A stretch of 45,946 bases of DNA from an uncultured Sulfolobales archaeon (GTDB lineage Archaea; Thermoproteota; Thermoprotei_A; Sulfolobales; NBVN01): assembly GCA_937949785.1 (NCBI GenBank), contig CALEDH010000026.1, forward strand, positions 1 to 45,946, given 5' to 3'. Positions 35,859-42,772 of this stretch are shown here, piece by piece. Position 1 is the first letter of the stretch. Each line of letters starts with the position of its first letter. The position numbers and the translations under genes were made by a program. The notes beneath the pieces were generated by a model. The model had not been told where the DNA came from and did no database searches. It was given only the letters and a program-made list of their open reading frames with translations.

Positions 35859-36398
35859 ATGGTGTTACGATTGGTTAAATTGCTAAGAGAGTTAAAACTG
35901 TGTAGAGGGATAAGGGTAACGTTAATTCAAAGAGTTTACCTACATGAAGATAAGGAATTCATCAGGGATGTAGTCCACTTCGGCCAGGCCGTAGCAGCTC
36001 TTCCAATATCGGGTGATGATATTATATTAGTTAAGCAGTTCAGAGCTCCGATTAATGAGTGGGTACTTGAAATCCCTGCTGGTAGGGTAGAGGTCGGGGA
36101 GTCTTTAGAGGACGCTGTTAAGAGAGAACTAGTAGAGGAGATCGGTTATATTCCGCGGAAGGTTATGAAACTCGTATCTGTCTATATGGCCCCAGGTTAT
36201 AGCGATGAAGTCCTCCACATATACGTAGCTACAGACCTAGAATACGTTGGTTCAGAACCAGAGCCAGGGGAGTTAATTGAGGTGATTAGGTTGAAGGTGG
36301 GTGAAGCGTTAGATACGTTGATGAGGTCTGAGGTTGTTGATGTTAAGACAATCGCAGCTATTTCAACATACTTAAGGCTTAGAAACGATTTGACGTGA
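35859..36398 (+). CDS. Nudix hydrolase, ADP-ribose/ADP-sugar pyrophosphatase type
   Basis: 179 residues. Complete Nudix box G75-x5-E81-x7-REL-x-EE-x-G96 (GRVEVGESLEDAVKRELVEE). Upstream IILVKQFRAPINEWVLEIPA is typical of ADP-ribose pyrophosphatases. Hydrolyses nucleoside diphosphate sugars to nucleotide and sugar phosphate. Starts with ATG directly after the previous stop. Confidence 0.93.
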   Translation: MVLRLVKLLRELKLCRGIRVTLIQRVYLHEDKEFIRDVVHFGQAVAALPISGDDIILVKQFRAPINEWVLEIPAGRVEVGESLEDAVKRELVEEIGYIPRKVMKLVSVYMAPGYSDEVLHIYVATDLEYVGSEPEPGELIEVIRLKVGEALDTLMRSEVVDVKTIAAISTYLRLRNDLT

Positions 36399-36410
36399 GG
36401 TAATCTCAGT

Positions 36411-36758
36411 ATGTGCTGTAAGGCACAACCAGTTAGAGTGTATAGGAATAGTGAGGTTGTGAGGGTTATTGGAATAATTCCTGAAGGACATTCTCACATG
36501 AGGCTAGTCATAGAATTTAACGACCAAATTATAGTGCTTCAGGAAGCAGCAGTTGCTGCAATAGTTAGAACCTATATTAACATTAAAACACATCCAAGTC
36601 GGAAGGCTGTAGAGTTAGTGAGTTGTAGATTCAGCAAAGATTCTAGGAAGGTAGGCTATGCAGAATACCAATTAGTTGAGAGTTCTAAAGCTGAGGGTGA
36701 GGTTCTGCATGAGTGGGCTGAAAAACTATTTAAGTCATCGTCACCTAATCGACAATAG
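36411..36758 (+). CDS. Small unknown archaeal protein
   Basis: 115 residues beginning MCCKAQPVRVYR; a mixed alpha/beta domain with IGIIPEGHSHMRLVIEF and a long helix VLQEAAVAAIVRTYINI. Twelve bp after the Nudix gene and same strand, so part of the same operon. No family recognised. Confidence 0.6.
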   Translation: MCCKAQPVRVYRNSEVVRVIGIIPEGHSHMRLVIEFNDQIIVLQEAAVAAIVRTYINIKTHPSRKAVELVSCRFSKDSRKVGYAEYQLVESSKAEGEVLHEWAEKLFKSSSPNRQ

Positions 36759-36799
36759 CTTTAATCATACCTAATTTAGAATATGCTCCTACTAACACA

Positions 36800-37450
36800 T
36801 CATAGTGATTGAATAAGTAGTACAGCTATACTTACTAAGACGTATGCGACGATTATGATGTCTGATATCCTTACAACGGACTTCCCAGCAAGTACGCCTA
36901 CATTCTTAAACTGCTTTTGAGTTAAGGACTCAGCGAGTTGGGCTGATGATATCACCGCATGAACTATTAGAGGTACTGGTAGGTTTATCAGGAGTTTCCT
37001 CCCCCTCAAACCCCTCCCCTTTAAAGCTACTAAGGTCTCACCTACGCTGTAACTCATGTAGTCAGCTAACTTCATCACCATAGGTATAGTTAATGCGGCT
37101 AATGTGGGGATACCTAACCTAGTTACAGTATATGTGAGTTCGATAGGCTTTATTAGTCGTAATACGCTTGTAAACGTTGAAGCAATGATAAACAGCCTTA
37201 AAACGATGTCTACAGCCTCTATAGGTCCGTAAATTAACGTTAAAACGATGTATGGTGGGATAGTAACCCATAAATACATTATGGCTAACCTACGGATCTG
37301 TTCTAAGGGTAGGGAAGCTATGAGGTAGGCAGTTAGAATTATTGGTAGCGCTAAAGCACTTACTAGGAAATTTATATATAACGCAACCATCACCCACACA
37401 ATAACCGTAAAGCTGACTACTGGGTGGATATTCATACCTACCTCATCCAA
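36800..37450 (-). CDS. ecfT: ECF transporter transmembrane subunit EcfT
   Basis: 216 residues, about five to six membrane segments. The coupling-helix signatures sit in GETLVALKGRGLRGRKLLIN (family ARG/ALKxRG pattern) near residue 137. Links the ATPases to the S component ThiW. Overlaps ecfA2 by 8 bp. Confidence 0.88.
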   Translation of the reverse strand: MDEVGMNIHPVVSFTVIVWVMVALYINFLVSALALPIILTAYLIASLPLEQIRRLAIMYLWVTIPPYIVLTLIYGPIEAVDIVLRLFIIASTFTSVLRLIKPIELTYTVTRLGIPTLAALTIPMVMKLADYMSYSVGETLVALKGRGLRGRKLLINLPVPLIVHAVISSAQLAESLTQKQFKNVGVLAGKSVVRISDIIIVAYVLVSIAVLLIQSL

Positions 37451-38120
37451 TATACCTCAACCTCCTACCTAACTTCCTACCAACTATCACTGCGTACGGT
37501 TCGGGAAAACCAAGTGATGATATCCAATTACCGTAGAAGACCTCTACCGTGGGTCCCCCAATAACTACGCGGCCTTCATTCATTACGTAAACGTAGTCAG
37601 CTATCTTAAGTACGAAGTCAAGGTCATGTGATGCTATAACGACTGGCACCTTAACGGACCTCAGTAAGTCTTCCACCATCTTCTTCTCCCTTAAGCCAAG
37701 ACCGTTCGTAGGTTCGTCAACTACCAACGCTTCGGGATTCCATGAAATTGCTATGAGGATGGATATAAGCCTTGCCTGACCCATAGATAGCTTAAACGTA
37801 TGCTTACTACTTAAGTTTTTAATGTTGTAAGCATCTAGGAATTCCTCAACATCCTCTATATCACTAAAGTACTCTAGGAATTCCTCAACTACAGTAGACT
37901 TCACGAAGGTGTAGTACGGGTTCTGCCAGGAACTACCCACCTTACCCGGAACTACCACCTTACCCTTATCAGGTTTTAACGTATTTGTAATGATCTTAAG
38001 TACGGTGGTCTTCCCAGAGCCGTTAGGACCTATAATAGCTGTAATACCGTTCTCAGCCCTTAAACTTACCCCCTTAATTATATCTCTATACCATACATCA
38101 TCTAGCAGGATTGTCCCTAA
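37443..38120 (-). CDS. ecfA2: ECF transporter ATPase, second copy, no canonical start codon
   Basis: About 225 residues. Walker A IIGPNGSGKTT near residue 34, signature LSMGQARLISIL, Walker B ALVVDEPT, H-loop VIASHDLD. The first canonical start in frame is GTG 37958, downstream of Walker A, so it cannot be right. The frame is open only to a TAG at 38121-38123. TTA 38120 overlaps the ecfA1 stop by 4 nt (TTAG) and has GGGGTGG 5 nt upstream; ATC 38111 and CTG 38108 are alternatives nearer the usual ABC start. Confidence 0.88.
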   Translation of the reverse strand, partial: LGTILLDDVWYRDIIKGVSLRAENGITAIIGPNGSGKTTVLKIITNTLKPDKGKVVVPGKVGSSWQNPYYTFVKSTVVEEFLEYFSDIEDVEEFLDAYNIKNLSSKHTFKLSMGQARLISILIAISWNPEALVVDEPTNGLGLREKKMVEDLLRSVKVPVVIASHDLDFVLKIADYVYVMNEGRVVIGGPTVEVFYGNWISSLGFPEPYAVIVGRKLGRRLRYIG

Positions 38121-38812
38121 CTAGACCACCCCTCTATAACCAGTTTTAAAGGCCACTCAACATCTAAGTCTAACTTTGAGAGGTCCGTCAGAGGTCCGTC
38201 ATAACCTATCGATCCATCCTTCATTAACACAACCCTATCTACCCAATTGGTTAGGTAGCGCAGTTTATGCTCAGCAAGTACTATGGTTATATCAACATTG
38301 CTGAGGGCCCTCAGCAATTCCACCACACCTTTAGGGTCTATATGTGCAAACGGTTCGTCTAGGAGGAGGATATCCGGCCTAAGAGCTAACGCGCTTACTA
38401 CTGCTGCCCTCTGCCGCTGACCCATGGATAGTTTCATGACGTTACAGTCGAGAACGTCTTTAACGTCTAATAACTCACCTAACCTTCTTATCTCTGCTTC
38501 TGACGGTGTGAGTCCCTGACTAGTTAAAACATATGTAAGTTCATCTCTCAATGTGGGCATTAGGACGTATAGGTCGAAGTCCTGCGGGACGTACGCAACC
38601 TTACCGACAACCTTAACATCACCTATAAGCTCACCGCCATATACCTTAGTTGCTAAGCCTGCAATCACTCTAAGTAATGTTGTTTTACCGCTTCCAGTAC
38701 CACCTGTTACTACTACTCTCTCCTTACCGATCTTTAAGTTAATGTTGTTAAGTATCCAAGTATCTGACGTCGGGTACTTATAGTAGAGGTCTCTAATATC
38801 TATAAGAGCCAA
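38117..38812 (-). CDS. ecfA1: ECF transporter ATPase, first copy
   Basis: 231 residues. Walker A VVTGGTGSGKTTLL near residue 36, Q-loop AYVPQDFDLYV, signature LSMGQRQRAAVVSAL, Walker B ILLLDEPFAHID, H-loop VLAEHKLRYL. Forms the heterodimer with ecfA2. Start ATG 38812 overlaps the end of the P-loop gene by 13 bp. Confidence 0.95.
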   Translation of the reverse strand: MALIDIRDLYYKYPTSDTWILNNINLKIGKERVVVTGGTGSGKTTLLRVIAGLATKVYGGELIGDVKVVGKVAYVPQDFDLYVLMPTLRDELTYVLTSQGLTPSEAEIRRLGELLDVKDVLDCNVMKLSMGQRQRAAVVSALALRPDILLLDEPFAHIDPKGVVELLRALSNVDITIVLAEHKLRYLTNWVDRVVLMKDGSIGYDGPLTDLSKLDLDVEWPLKLVIEGWSS

Positions 38813-39312
38813 ACATAATCCACCTTATTCATCATCTCCTCTACGAGCTTCCTCTCCCACCCACTTAACCCGCAGTCATCACGTAGTGAAGTACCGTAAT
38901 AACTATTTGCTATGAAAAGTACAGCCTTCCCAGCTGCTTCAAGCACTAGGCTTAGATCACCGCCTTGAAGATGGATTGATAGGTCATTTATCACTAGAAT
39001 AGGTGTGGGGTTACATAGGTATTCCTTAATAGCTCCTTCAGTAAGTTCTCTGTTATACTTAGCTAACTTCCAAACCGTGTCGCAGTCTTTACCCATAAGC
39101 CTAGGAGCCTTAAGTCCTTCAGGCCTAACGATCTTCACATTACTATTAACGTTAACCTTACTTCCCACACCACCGAAATCTGGGGCGAAATCTAATACCA
39201 TTATCTTCCCCTCACCGCATACCTCAGCTAACACGTCAACGATTCTACTGGTTAGTGTTGTCTTACCCCTCCTCACATCCCCAACGATCAGTAGTTTAAA
39301 TGACTTTAGCAC
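38800..39312 (-). CDS. Extra P-loop NTPase inside the thiamine ECF operon
   Basis: 170 residues. N-terminal Walker A-like LLIVGDVRRGKTTLTSRIVD, possible Walker B region KIMVLDFAPDFGGVG (MinD/SIMIBI-like) and PILVINDLSIHLQGGD. Not an ABC protein: no LSGGQ-type signature. It overlaps thiW (17 bp) and ecfA1 (13 bp), so is translated with them. Perhaps a GTPase/kinase handling the imported thiamine precursor or a regulator of the transporter; unknown. Confidence 0.75.
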   Translation of the reverse strand: MLKSFKLLIVGDVRRGKTTLTSRIVDVLAEVCGEGKIMVLDFAPDFGGVGSKVNVNSNVKIVRPEGLKAPRLMGKDCDTVWKLAKYNRELTEGAIKEYLCNPTPILVINDLSIHLQGGDLSLVLEAAGKAVLFIANSYYGTSLRDDCGLSGWERKLVEEMMNKVDYVWLL

Positions 39313-39817
39313 GTCTAAGCACCGTTAAGGATGTAAAACCTATTACCGTCCCTAACAACGAACTAGCTAACCAGCCAAGCCATATAGTGGTTAACGCAGC
39401 TGCCCACCTCTCATAATGCCCCATAAAAGGGGTGAACGCGTAGAAAGCTACTAAGAACCCAACTATAGTAGTTCCAACTGGTTCGGTAAACGATGCATAC
39501 TCAGGTGGGAGTTTAGCCTTCTTAAATAGGATAGCGGTCAAACCAACTAATAATACCCCAGGAATGCTACCAGGGAAAGCATATATCGTCCCCAAACCCA
39601 ACATATTCCTCACTAAGCTAATTAGGAACGCTACACCAACACCCCACCAAGGACCTAATAAAACACCGCATATAACGTTAGTCATATGCTGCCATGGCAA
39701 AGCCCTAGTAGGGCCTACTGGAATGAAGATCGGTGATAGAGCTATGGTTAAACCTGAAAGCATCAAAGCCAGCGCTAACTTTCTTTCAAACCCCCAATAC
39801 AACGTCATAGTTAACAC
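39296..39817 (-). CDS. thiW: ECF transporter S component ThiW (thiamine/thiazole)
   Basis: 173 residues, about five membrane segments. The ThiW signature is clear: PVGPTRALPWQHMTNVICGV near residue 31, LLGPWWGVGVAFLISLVRNM, and AFPGSIPGVLL. ThiW is predicted to bind a thiamine precursor (hydroxyethylthiazole or thiamine). No TPP riboswitch consensus upstream. GTG 39817 or ATG 39808; a TATA-like TTATTAAT at about 39838-39846 fits a leaderless message. Confidence 0.93.
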   Translation of the reverse strand: MLTMTLYWGFERKLALALMLSGLTIALSPIFIPVGPTRALPWQHMTNVICGVLLGPWWGVGVAFLISLVRNMLGLGTIYAFPGSIPGVLLVGLTAILFKKAKLPPEYASFTEPVGTTIVGFLVAFYAFTPFMGHYERWAAALTTIWLGWLASSLLGTVIGFTSLTVLRRAKVI

Positions 39818-39881
39818 ACTCGTAGGTTCTTATACGTATTAATAAGCTTAAGATAACGAAGTTATACCGTAGAGGAAAAAC

Positions 39882-39897
39882 TATATGACGTCATATA
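39882..39897. promoter_or_regulatory. Perfect 16-bp palindrome upstream of the thiW operon
   Basis: TATATGACGTCATATA, identical to its reverse complement, about 40 bp upstream of the thiW TATA-like box. Half-sites TATATGA/TCATATA recur at the Lrp gene's own promoter (40450-40477) with 10 bp more spacing. Confidence 0.6.
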
Positions 39898-39960
39898 TGC
39901 CGTCAGCCTCAGTTTTATTAAGTTCTACCTGTTTTTACTCAGGTAATTTAAATACCATAT

Positions 39961-40428
39961 CTAGTATATTATAAGTTCTTTAATATTAGGTGTTTCCTTA
40001 ACAACTCTAAGCGCTATATTAGTTACAGACCTCTTTATATGCTGCATCTTTAACAACCTCTTAATGAATCTGTCTAACTCCCCTACATTTTTAAAAGTGG
40101 TTAATATTATCACGTCATACTCTCCTGTAACATCGTAGATAGCCCTAACATTAGGCTCTGAAGAAAGCGCCTTCTCAATCTCCTCTATATGAGCTCCATC
40201 AACCTGTAGTAATGTCACTGCGTTTACCTGATAATTCAGCTTTGAGTAATCGATTAAGGCTACATAGCCTCTAATCACCCCTACCTTTTCAAGCTTCTTT
40301 AACCTACTTACTATAGTTGAAGGAGCTTTCCCAACGATCTTCGATATCTCCCGAACACTTAACCTAGCATTATCCTTAAGCAGGTTAATTATATCTAGAT
40401 CTACATCGTCTAATTCAATATTACTCAT
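39961..40428 (-). CDS. Lrp/AsnC-family transcription regulator
   Basis: 155 residues. N-terminal winged HTH: DVDLDIINLLKDNARLSVRE, ISKIVGKAPSTIVSRLKKLE (recognition helix about residues 28-47), then VGVIRGYVALID. C-terminal RAM domain (about 65-150) with VTGEYDVIILTTFKNVGELD binds the effector. Positioned upstream of thiW with both genes on the minus strand; a 28-bp palindrome in its promoter suggests autoregulation. Confidence 0.93.
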   Translation of the reverse strand: MSNIELDDVDLDIINLLKDNARLSVREISKIVGKAPSTIVSRLKKLEKVGVIRGYVALIDYSKLNYQVNAVTLLQVDGAHIEEIEKALSSEPNVRAIYDVTGEYDVIILTTFKNVGELDRFIKRLLKMQHIKRSVTNIALRVVKETPNIKELIIY

Positions 40429-40449
40429 CCCACAGTCGACCTCCTAATA

Positions 40450-40477
40450 ATATATGATATTACGTGTTATCATATAT
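40450..40477. promoter_or_regulatory. 28-bp palindromic operator at the Lrp promoter
   Basis: Perfect 10-bp arms ATATATGATA (40450-40459) and TATCATATAT (40468-40477) around an 8-bp spacer with central ACGT. It covers the region 22-49 bp before the Lrp start, so bound protein would block or bend the promoter. Confidence 0.65.
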
Positions 40478-40525
40478 AACGATTTTCTGTATTCTATGTT
40501 AATATTGACACTCTTTAAAGGCGAG

Positions 40526-40571
40526 GCGACCCGCCGGGATTCGAACCCGGGACCTCCGGCTCCGGAGGCCG
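40526..40571 (-). pseudogene. 3' half of tRNA-Arg(CCG): attachment-site scar of an integrated element
   Basis: On the minus strand the sequence has a partial 5' anticodon stem (CGGC), loop CTCCGGA (anticodon CCG), 3' stem GCCGG, T arm CCGGG-TTCGAAT-CCCGG and acceptor strand CGGGTCG. The D arm and the 5' acceptor strand (CGACCCG expected) are absent upstream, where AT-rich foreign sequence begins abruptly. A 46-bp 3'-half duplicate is the usual mark left by archaeal integrases acting on tRNA genes. A split or intron-containing tRNA is less likely because no 5' half is within 400 bp. Confidence 0.8.
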
Positions 40572-40673
40572 AAAATCAGAACTAATAGCTCTAGCAAGAG
40601 ATTTCCGAGCCTTAAAAGAACGGAGAATAAAGAGAATAACTATGTAAGAATCCTAACTGACTTCGAGGATTAT

Positions 40674-40904
40674 TTGAGGGTTGAAAACGTGAAAGAGGGT
40701 AAGTCGGGTGCTGAACCAAGTTCAGTTGAGGCGGTGAACTCAGTTCACATGAAAGAAAATAATATGAGAGAAAACAAGAATAAAGAAAAAGAGAAAATAA
40801 ATGGTTCTCTCGTTGACGAGGTTTTCAGATATTTTAAGGAGGTAGTTGGAAGCACCAAAGGCTTTGCCGGAATTCGACTTGGTGAAGGAAGGGAGGCTCG
40901 TTAG
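40674..40904 (+). CDS. Small Lys/Glu-rich protein at element end; possible integrase remnant
   Basis: 76 residues from TTG 40674, very hydrophilic (MKENNMRENKNKEKEKING). The frame is open further left, right through the tRNA scar, reading YVRILTDFEDYLRVENV just before and after the TTG. SSV/pNOB8-type integrase genes also run through the attachment site in this orientation, so this may be a broken integrase N-terminus; no catalytic residues are visible. Overlaps the next gene by 59 bp. Confidence 0.4.
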   Translation: MRVENVKEGKSGAEPSSVEAVNSVHMKENNMRENKNKEKEKINGSLVDEVFRYFKEVVGSTKGFAGIRLGEGREAR

Positions 40905-41100
40905 GGCGAGGTTGAAAAACCACAGCCTAGAGGAAATCAAGGAGTTGATCGACTGGTACTTGAGTAGCGAAGTTTCCGATATGCTCGGCGTTTCTCTCTC
41001 AGCCTGTTTATCTGCTCACGTCATTAACCTTTGGAAGGCTGGAGAAAGTTACTCTAATATTTTGGAGAGGCTTTATCCAAAATGGCGCTTAAAAAGATGA
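40846..41100 (+). CDS. Small unknown protein of the element
   Basis: 84 residues from TTG 40846, preceded by a full ribosome site AAGGAGGT just 2 nt away. Helical: HSLEEIKELIDWYLSSEVSD, then LSACLSAHVINLWKAGESYS and a basic tail YPKWRLKR. No family recognised. Its frame differs from the preceding small ORF and the two could be one frameshifted gene. Confidence 0.55.
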   Translation: MEAPKALPEFDLVKEGRLVRARLKNHSLEEIKELIDWYLSSEVSDMLGVSLSACLSAHVINLWKAGESYSNILERLYPKWRLKR

Positions 41101-41343
41101 AACCGCCATATAGAGAAGGAGTATGTCAAAGAACGTAGAAAACGGTTTTAGATCCTGAATAAGTCGAGGAGATAAAGGCGGGGTGAAGCAAAGAAGCTAG
41201 ATAAAGAGAAATATTAGGGCTTTTCGCTCAGATTTTACCGCTTGCTTCGCTTTTTCGGAGCTTGACTCGCTCCGGCAACCAGGCCCGAATTTTTGGAGCT
41301 TAGTTAGCGGAGTGGAGTTGCTTTGCCGGAGGTGAGAGGAGGA
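41101..41343 (+). other. Gap with degenerate sequence and a hairpin
   Basis: No gene seen. An AGGAG-preceded ATG at about 41123 opens only 11 codons. CGGAGC (41256-41261) and GCTCCG (41269-41274) can pair around a 7-nt loop. Ends in a strong GGAGGTGA ribosome site for the next gene. Confidence 0.35.
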
Positions 41344-42015
41344 ATGGATTTGGTAAGCCTAGCTAAGGAGTTTGAGAGGCTGAGGGATAGCTGGCTTAAG
41401 ATATCTGGCTACGGAGAATTCCCCCTAACAGACTGGGCCCACGGACAGCTTGCAGATAAGCTCGGCATCCTCAGGAAATGTTATGAGAGAATGAGGGATG
41501 CCGGTAAGTTCGAGCTTCTAGCGGAGAACATCAATGCCTGGCTAGGGGAGAGGAAGAGGTGGTTGATAAGGGTTTTAGATGGGGAGATTAGGGTAATCCT
41601 CTCCGGCAGGTATCGGATAATTGACAACCACGACCTAGTCTTCTTAGCTTTAGATGAGTTTAAAAGGAAGGAGACTGTTGAGACCTACAGGATAGACCTC
41701 TCTGAGACAATGCTTTACATTAAAGCCTTAGATAGAACTTTAATAGGTGAGGTAAGGCAAAGAGACATAGTTAACGGTGGGTTAATCATAAGGAACTCTG
41801 AAGTCGGAGCCTCAGCCCTAAGAGTTAAGCCTTTCATTCTGAGGATGGTCTGCGAGAATGGCTTAATCCTACCACATGCATTAAAGAGGGTGCATCTCGG
41901 GAGGCAAGCTATTGAAATCAATGATGTAGAGTGGTCTGATGGAACGAGGAGGCTTGAAGAGTTTGGCGGGAAAACACCAGCTTCTGACGAGATCATGGAA
42001 GAAAAATGGGAGTAG
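41344..42015 (+). CDS. DUF932 phage/plasmid-like protein
   Basis: 223 residues from ATG 41344 (GGAGGTGA upstream). The family core is evident: ILSGRYRIIDNHDLVFLALD near residue 82, LIGEVRQRDIVNGGLIIRNS and EVGASALRVKPFILRMVCEN near residue 155, then GLILPHALKRVHLGRQ. DUF932 proteins are carried by phages, plasmids and integrative elements; function unknown. Confidence 0.82.
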   Translation: MDLVSLAKEFERLRDSWLKISGYGEFPLTDWAHGQLADKLGILRKCYERMRDAGKFELLAENINAWLGERKRWLIRVLDGEIRVILSGRYRIIDNHDLVFLALDEFKRKETVETYRIDLSETMLYIKALDRTLIGEVRQRDIVNGGLIIRNSEVGASALRVKPFILRMVCENGLILPHALKRVHLGRQAIEINDVEWSDGTRRLEEFGGKTPASDEIMEEKWE

Positions 42016-42101
42016 CTCAAAAGAGGAGAAAACTGAAAGGGTGGCTAGCCCCTATGAAGCCTCTGTGAAAGCTCTTTAAAAATGCTAAAGGGTGTTCCTC
42101 T

Positions 42102-42314
42102 TTGGCTTATTTTTCCTTTTTCCCTCCCACTCTAATAGCTAAACAATTAGCAGGTCAATTAATTGCTAAACATTTTAAAAGCATGGAAGAAAATATTGAA
42201 ATATTTGAAAGGGAGCTGAACTCCATCATTGCTATTTGCGACGATAAGATCGAGCATTACAAAGCTTACTTAAAGAGCATGAAGAGATTAAAGGCTCTAC
42301 TTTATCACTGCTAG
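42102..42314 (+). CDS. Small coiled-coil protein of the element
   Basis: 70 residues from TTG 42102, or 43 from ATG 42183. C-terminal part is a charged helix/coiled coil (MEENIEIFERELNSIIAICD, then HYKAYLKSMKRLKALL). Unknown function; first of four tightly packed small ORFs. Confidence 0.45.
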   Translation: MAYFSFFPPTLIAKQLAGQLIAKHFKSMEENIEIFERELNSIIAICDDKIEHYKAYLKSMKRLKALLYHC

Positions 42315-42316
42315 AC

Positions 42317-42418
42317 ATGAACAACAACACTAGAGAAGAAGTTGTTTCATTGATCGATGCTTTAAAGAAGTTAAAGTACAGGCTTTACGCCTTAATCGAC
42401 AGCGAGTATGAAGATTAA
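42317..42418 (+). CDS. 33-residue ORF of the element
   Basis: MNNNTREEVVSLIDALKKLK followed by YRLYALIDSEYED. Starts 2 bp after the previous stop and overlaps the next start by 11 bp, so it fits an operon of small genes. Amphipathic helix pattern; no family. Confidence 0.45.
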   Translation: MNNNTREEVVSLIDALKKLKYRLYALIDSEYED

Positions 42419-42602
42419 AATAAGAAACATATTTTACCAAATCTGCCATCACAGAACATACTTTACAGGCGGAGTGGTCTATGAAAGTGAGAGGACAGAG
42501 GTTATAGAGTGGAAGTGCGCGGATTGCGGAGTTATCATAAGGTCAAAACACGATAAGCTCTCGGAAAAATGTACAATCAGAAAAGAAAGAGAGGAAACTT
42601 AA
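42408..42602 (+). CDS. Small Zn-ribbon-like protein
   Basis: 64 residues. Possible metal ligands: CHHRTYFTGG near residue 13, CADCGVIIRSKHDKLSEKC near residue 37. Such mini-zinc proteins are common on archaeal plasmids and viruses. ATG 42408. Confidence 0.5.
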   Translation: MKIKIRNIFYQICHHRTYFTGGVVYESERTEVIEWKCADCGVIIRSKHDKLSEKCTIRKEREET

Positions 42603-42622
42603 GTCCAAACCCGGTAACATAG

Positions 42623-42757
42623 ATAAGAAGGGGGAATTATAGAGACTTTCAATTCTTTGAAGTTAACAGAAAACTCTATGCCTTCCGCTATGCAGATGTA
42701 GAGAGGCTAGAAAAAGATGAAATCCTCGCTACACCAGTATACCGAGTTTTTAAATAA
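42623..42757 (+). CDS. 44-residue ORF without a canonical start
   Basis: The frame after a TAG at 42620-42622 reads RDFQFFEVNRKLYAFRYADV and then ERLEKDEILATPVYRVF to a TAA at 42755, strongly protein-like. It contains no ATG, GTG or TTG at all; ATA 42623 is the first codon and AAT/TAT codons follow. May be the end of a gene fragment or another ATA-start gene. Convergent with the DUF499 gene. Confidence 0.4.
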   Translation: MRRGNYRDFQFFEVNRKLYAFRYADVERLEKDEILATPVYRVFK

Positions 42758-42772
42758 AAGATAGGCGTATGT

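Noticed and set aside
39818-39960. TPP riboswitch upstream of thiW
   Set aside because: No CTGAGA or thi-box-like core on the minus strand; the region instead has a palindrome and a TATA-like box.
40526-40590. Plus-strand peptide of the type RRDSNPGPPAPEAE
   Set aside because: This is the well-known false peptide read antisense across a tRNA T arm and anticodon arm, not a gene.
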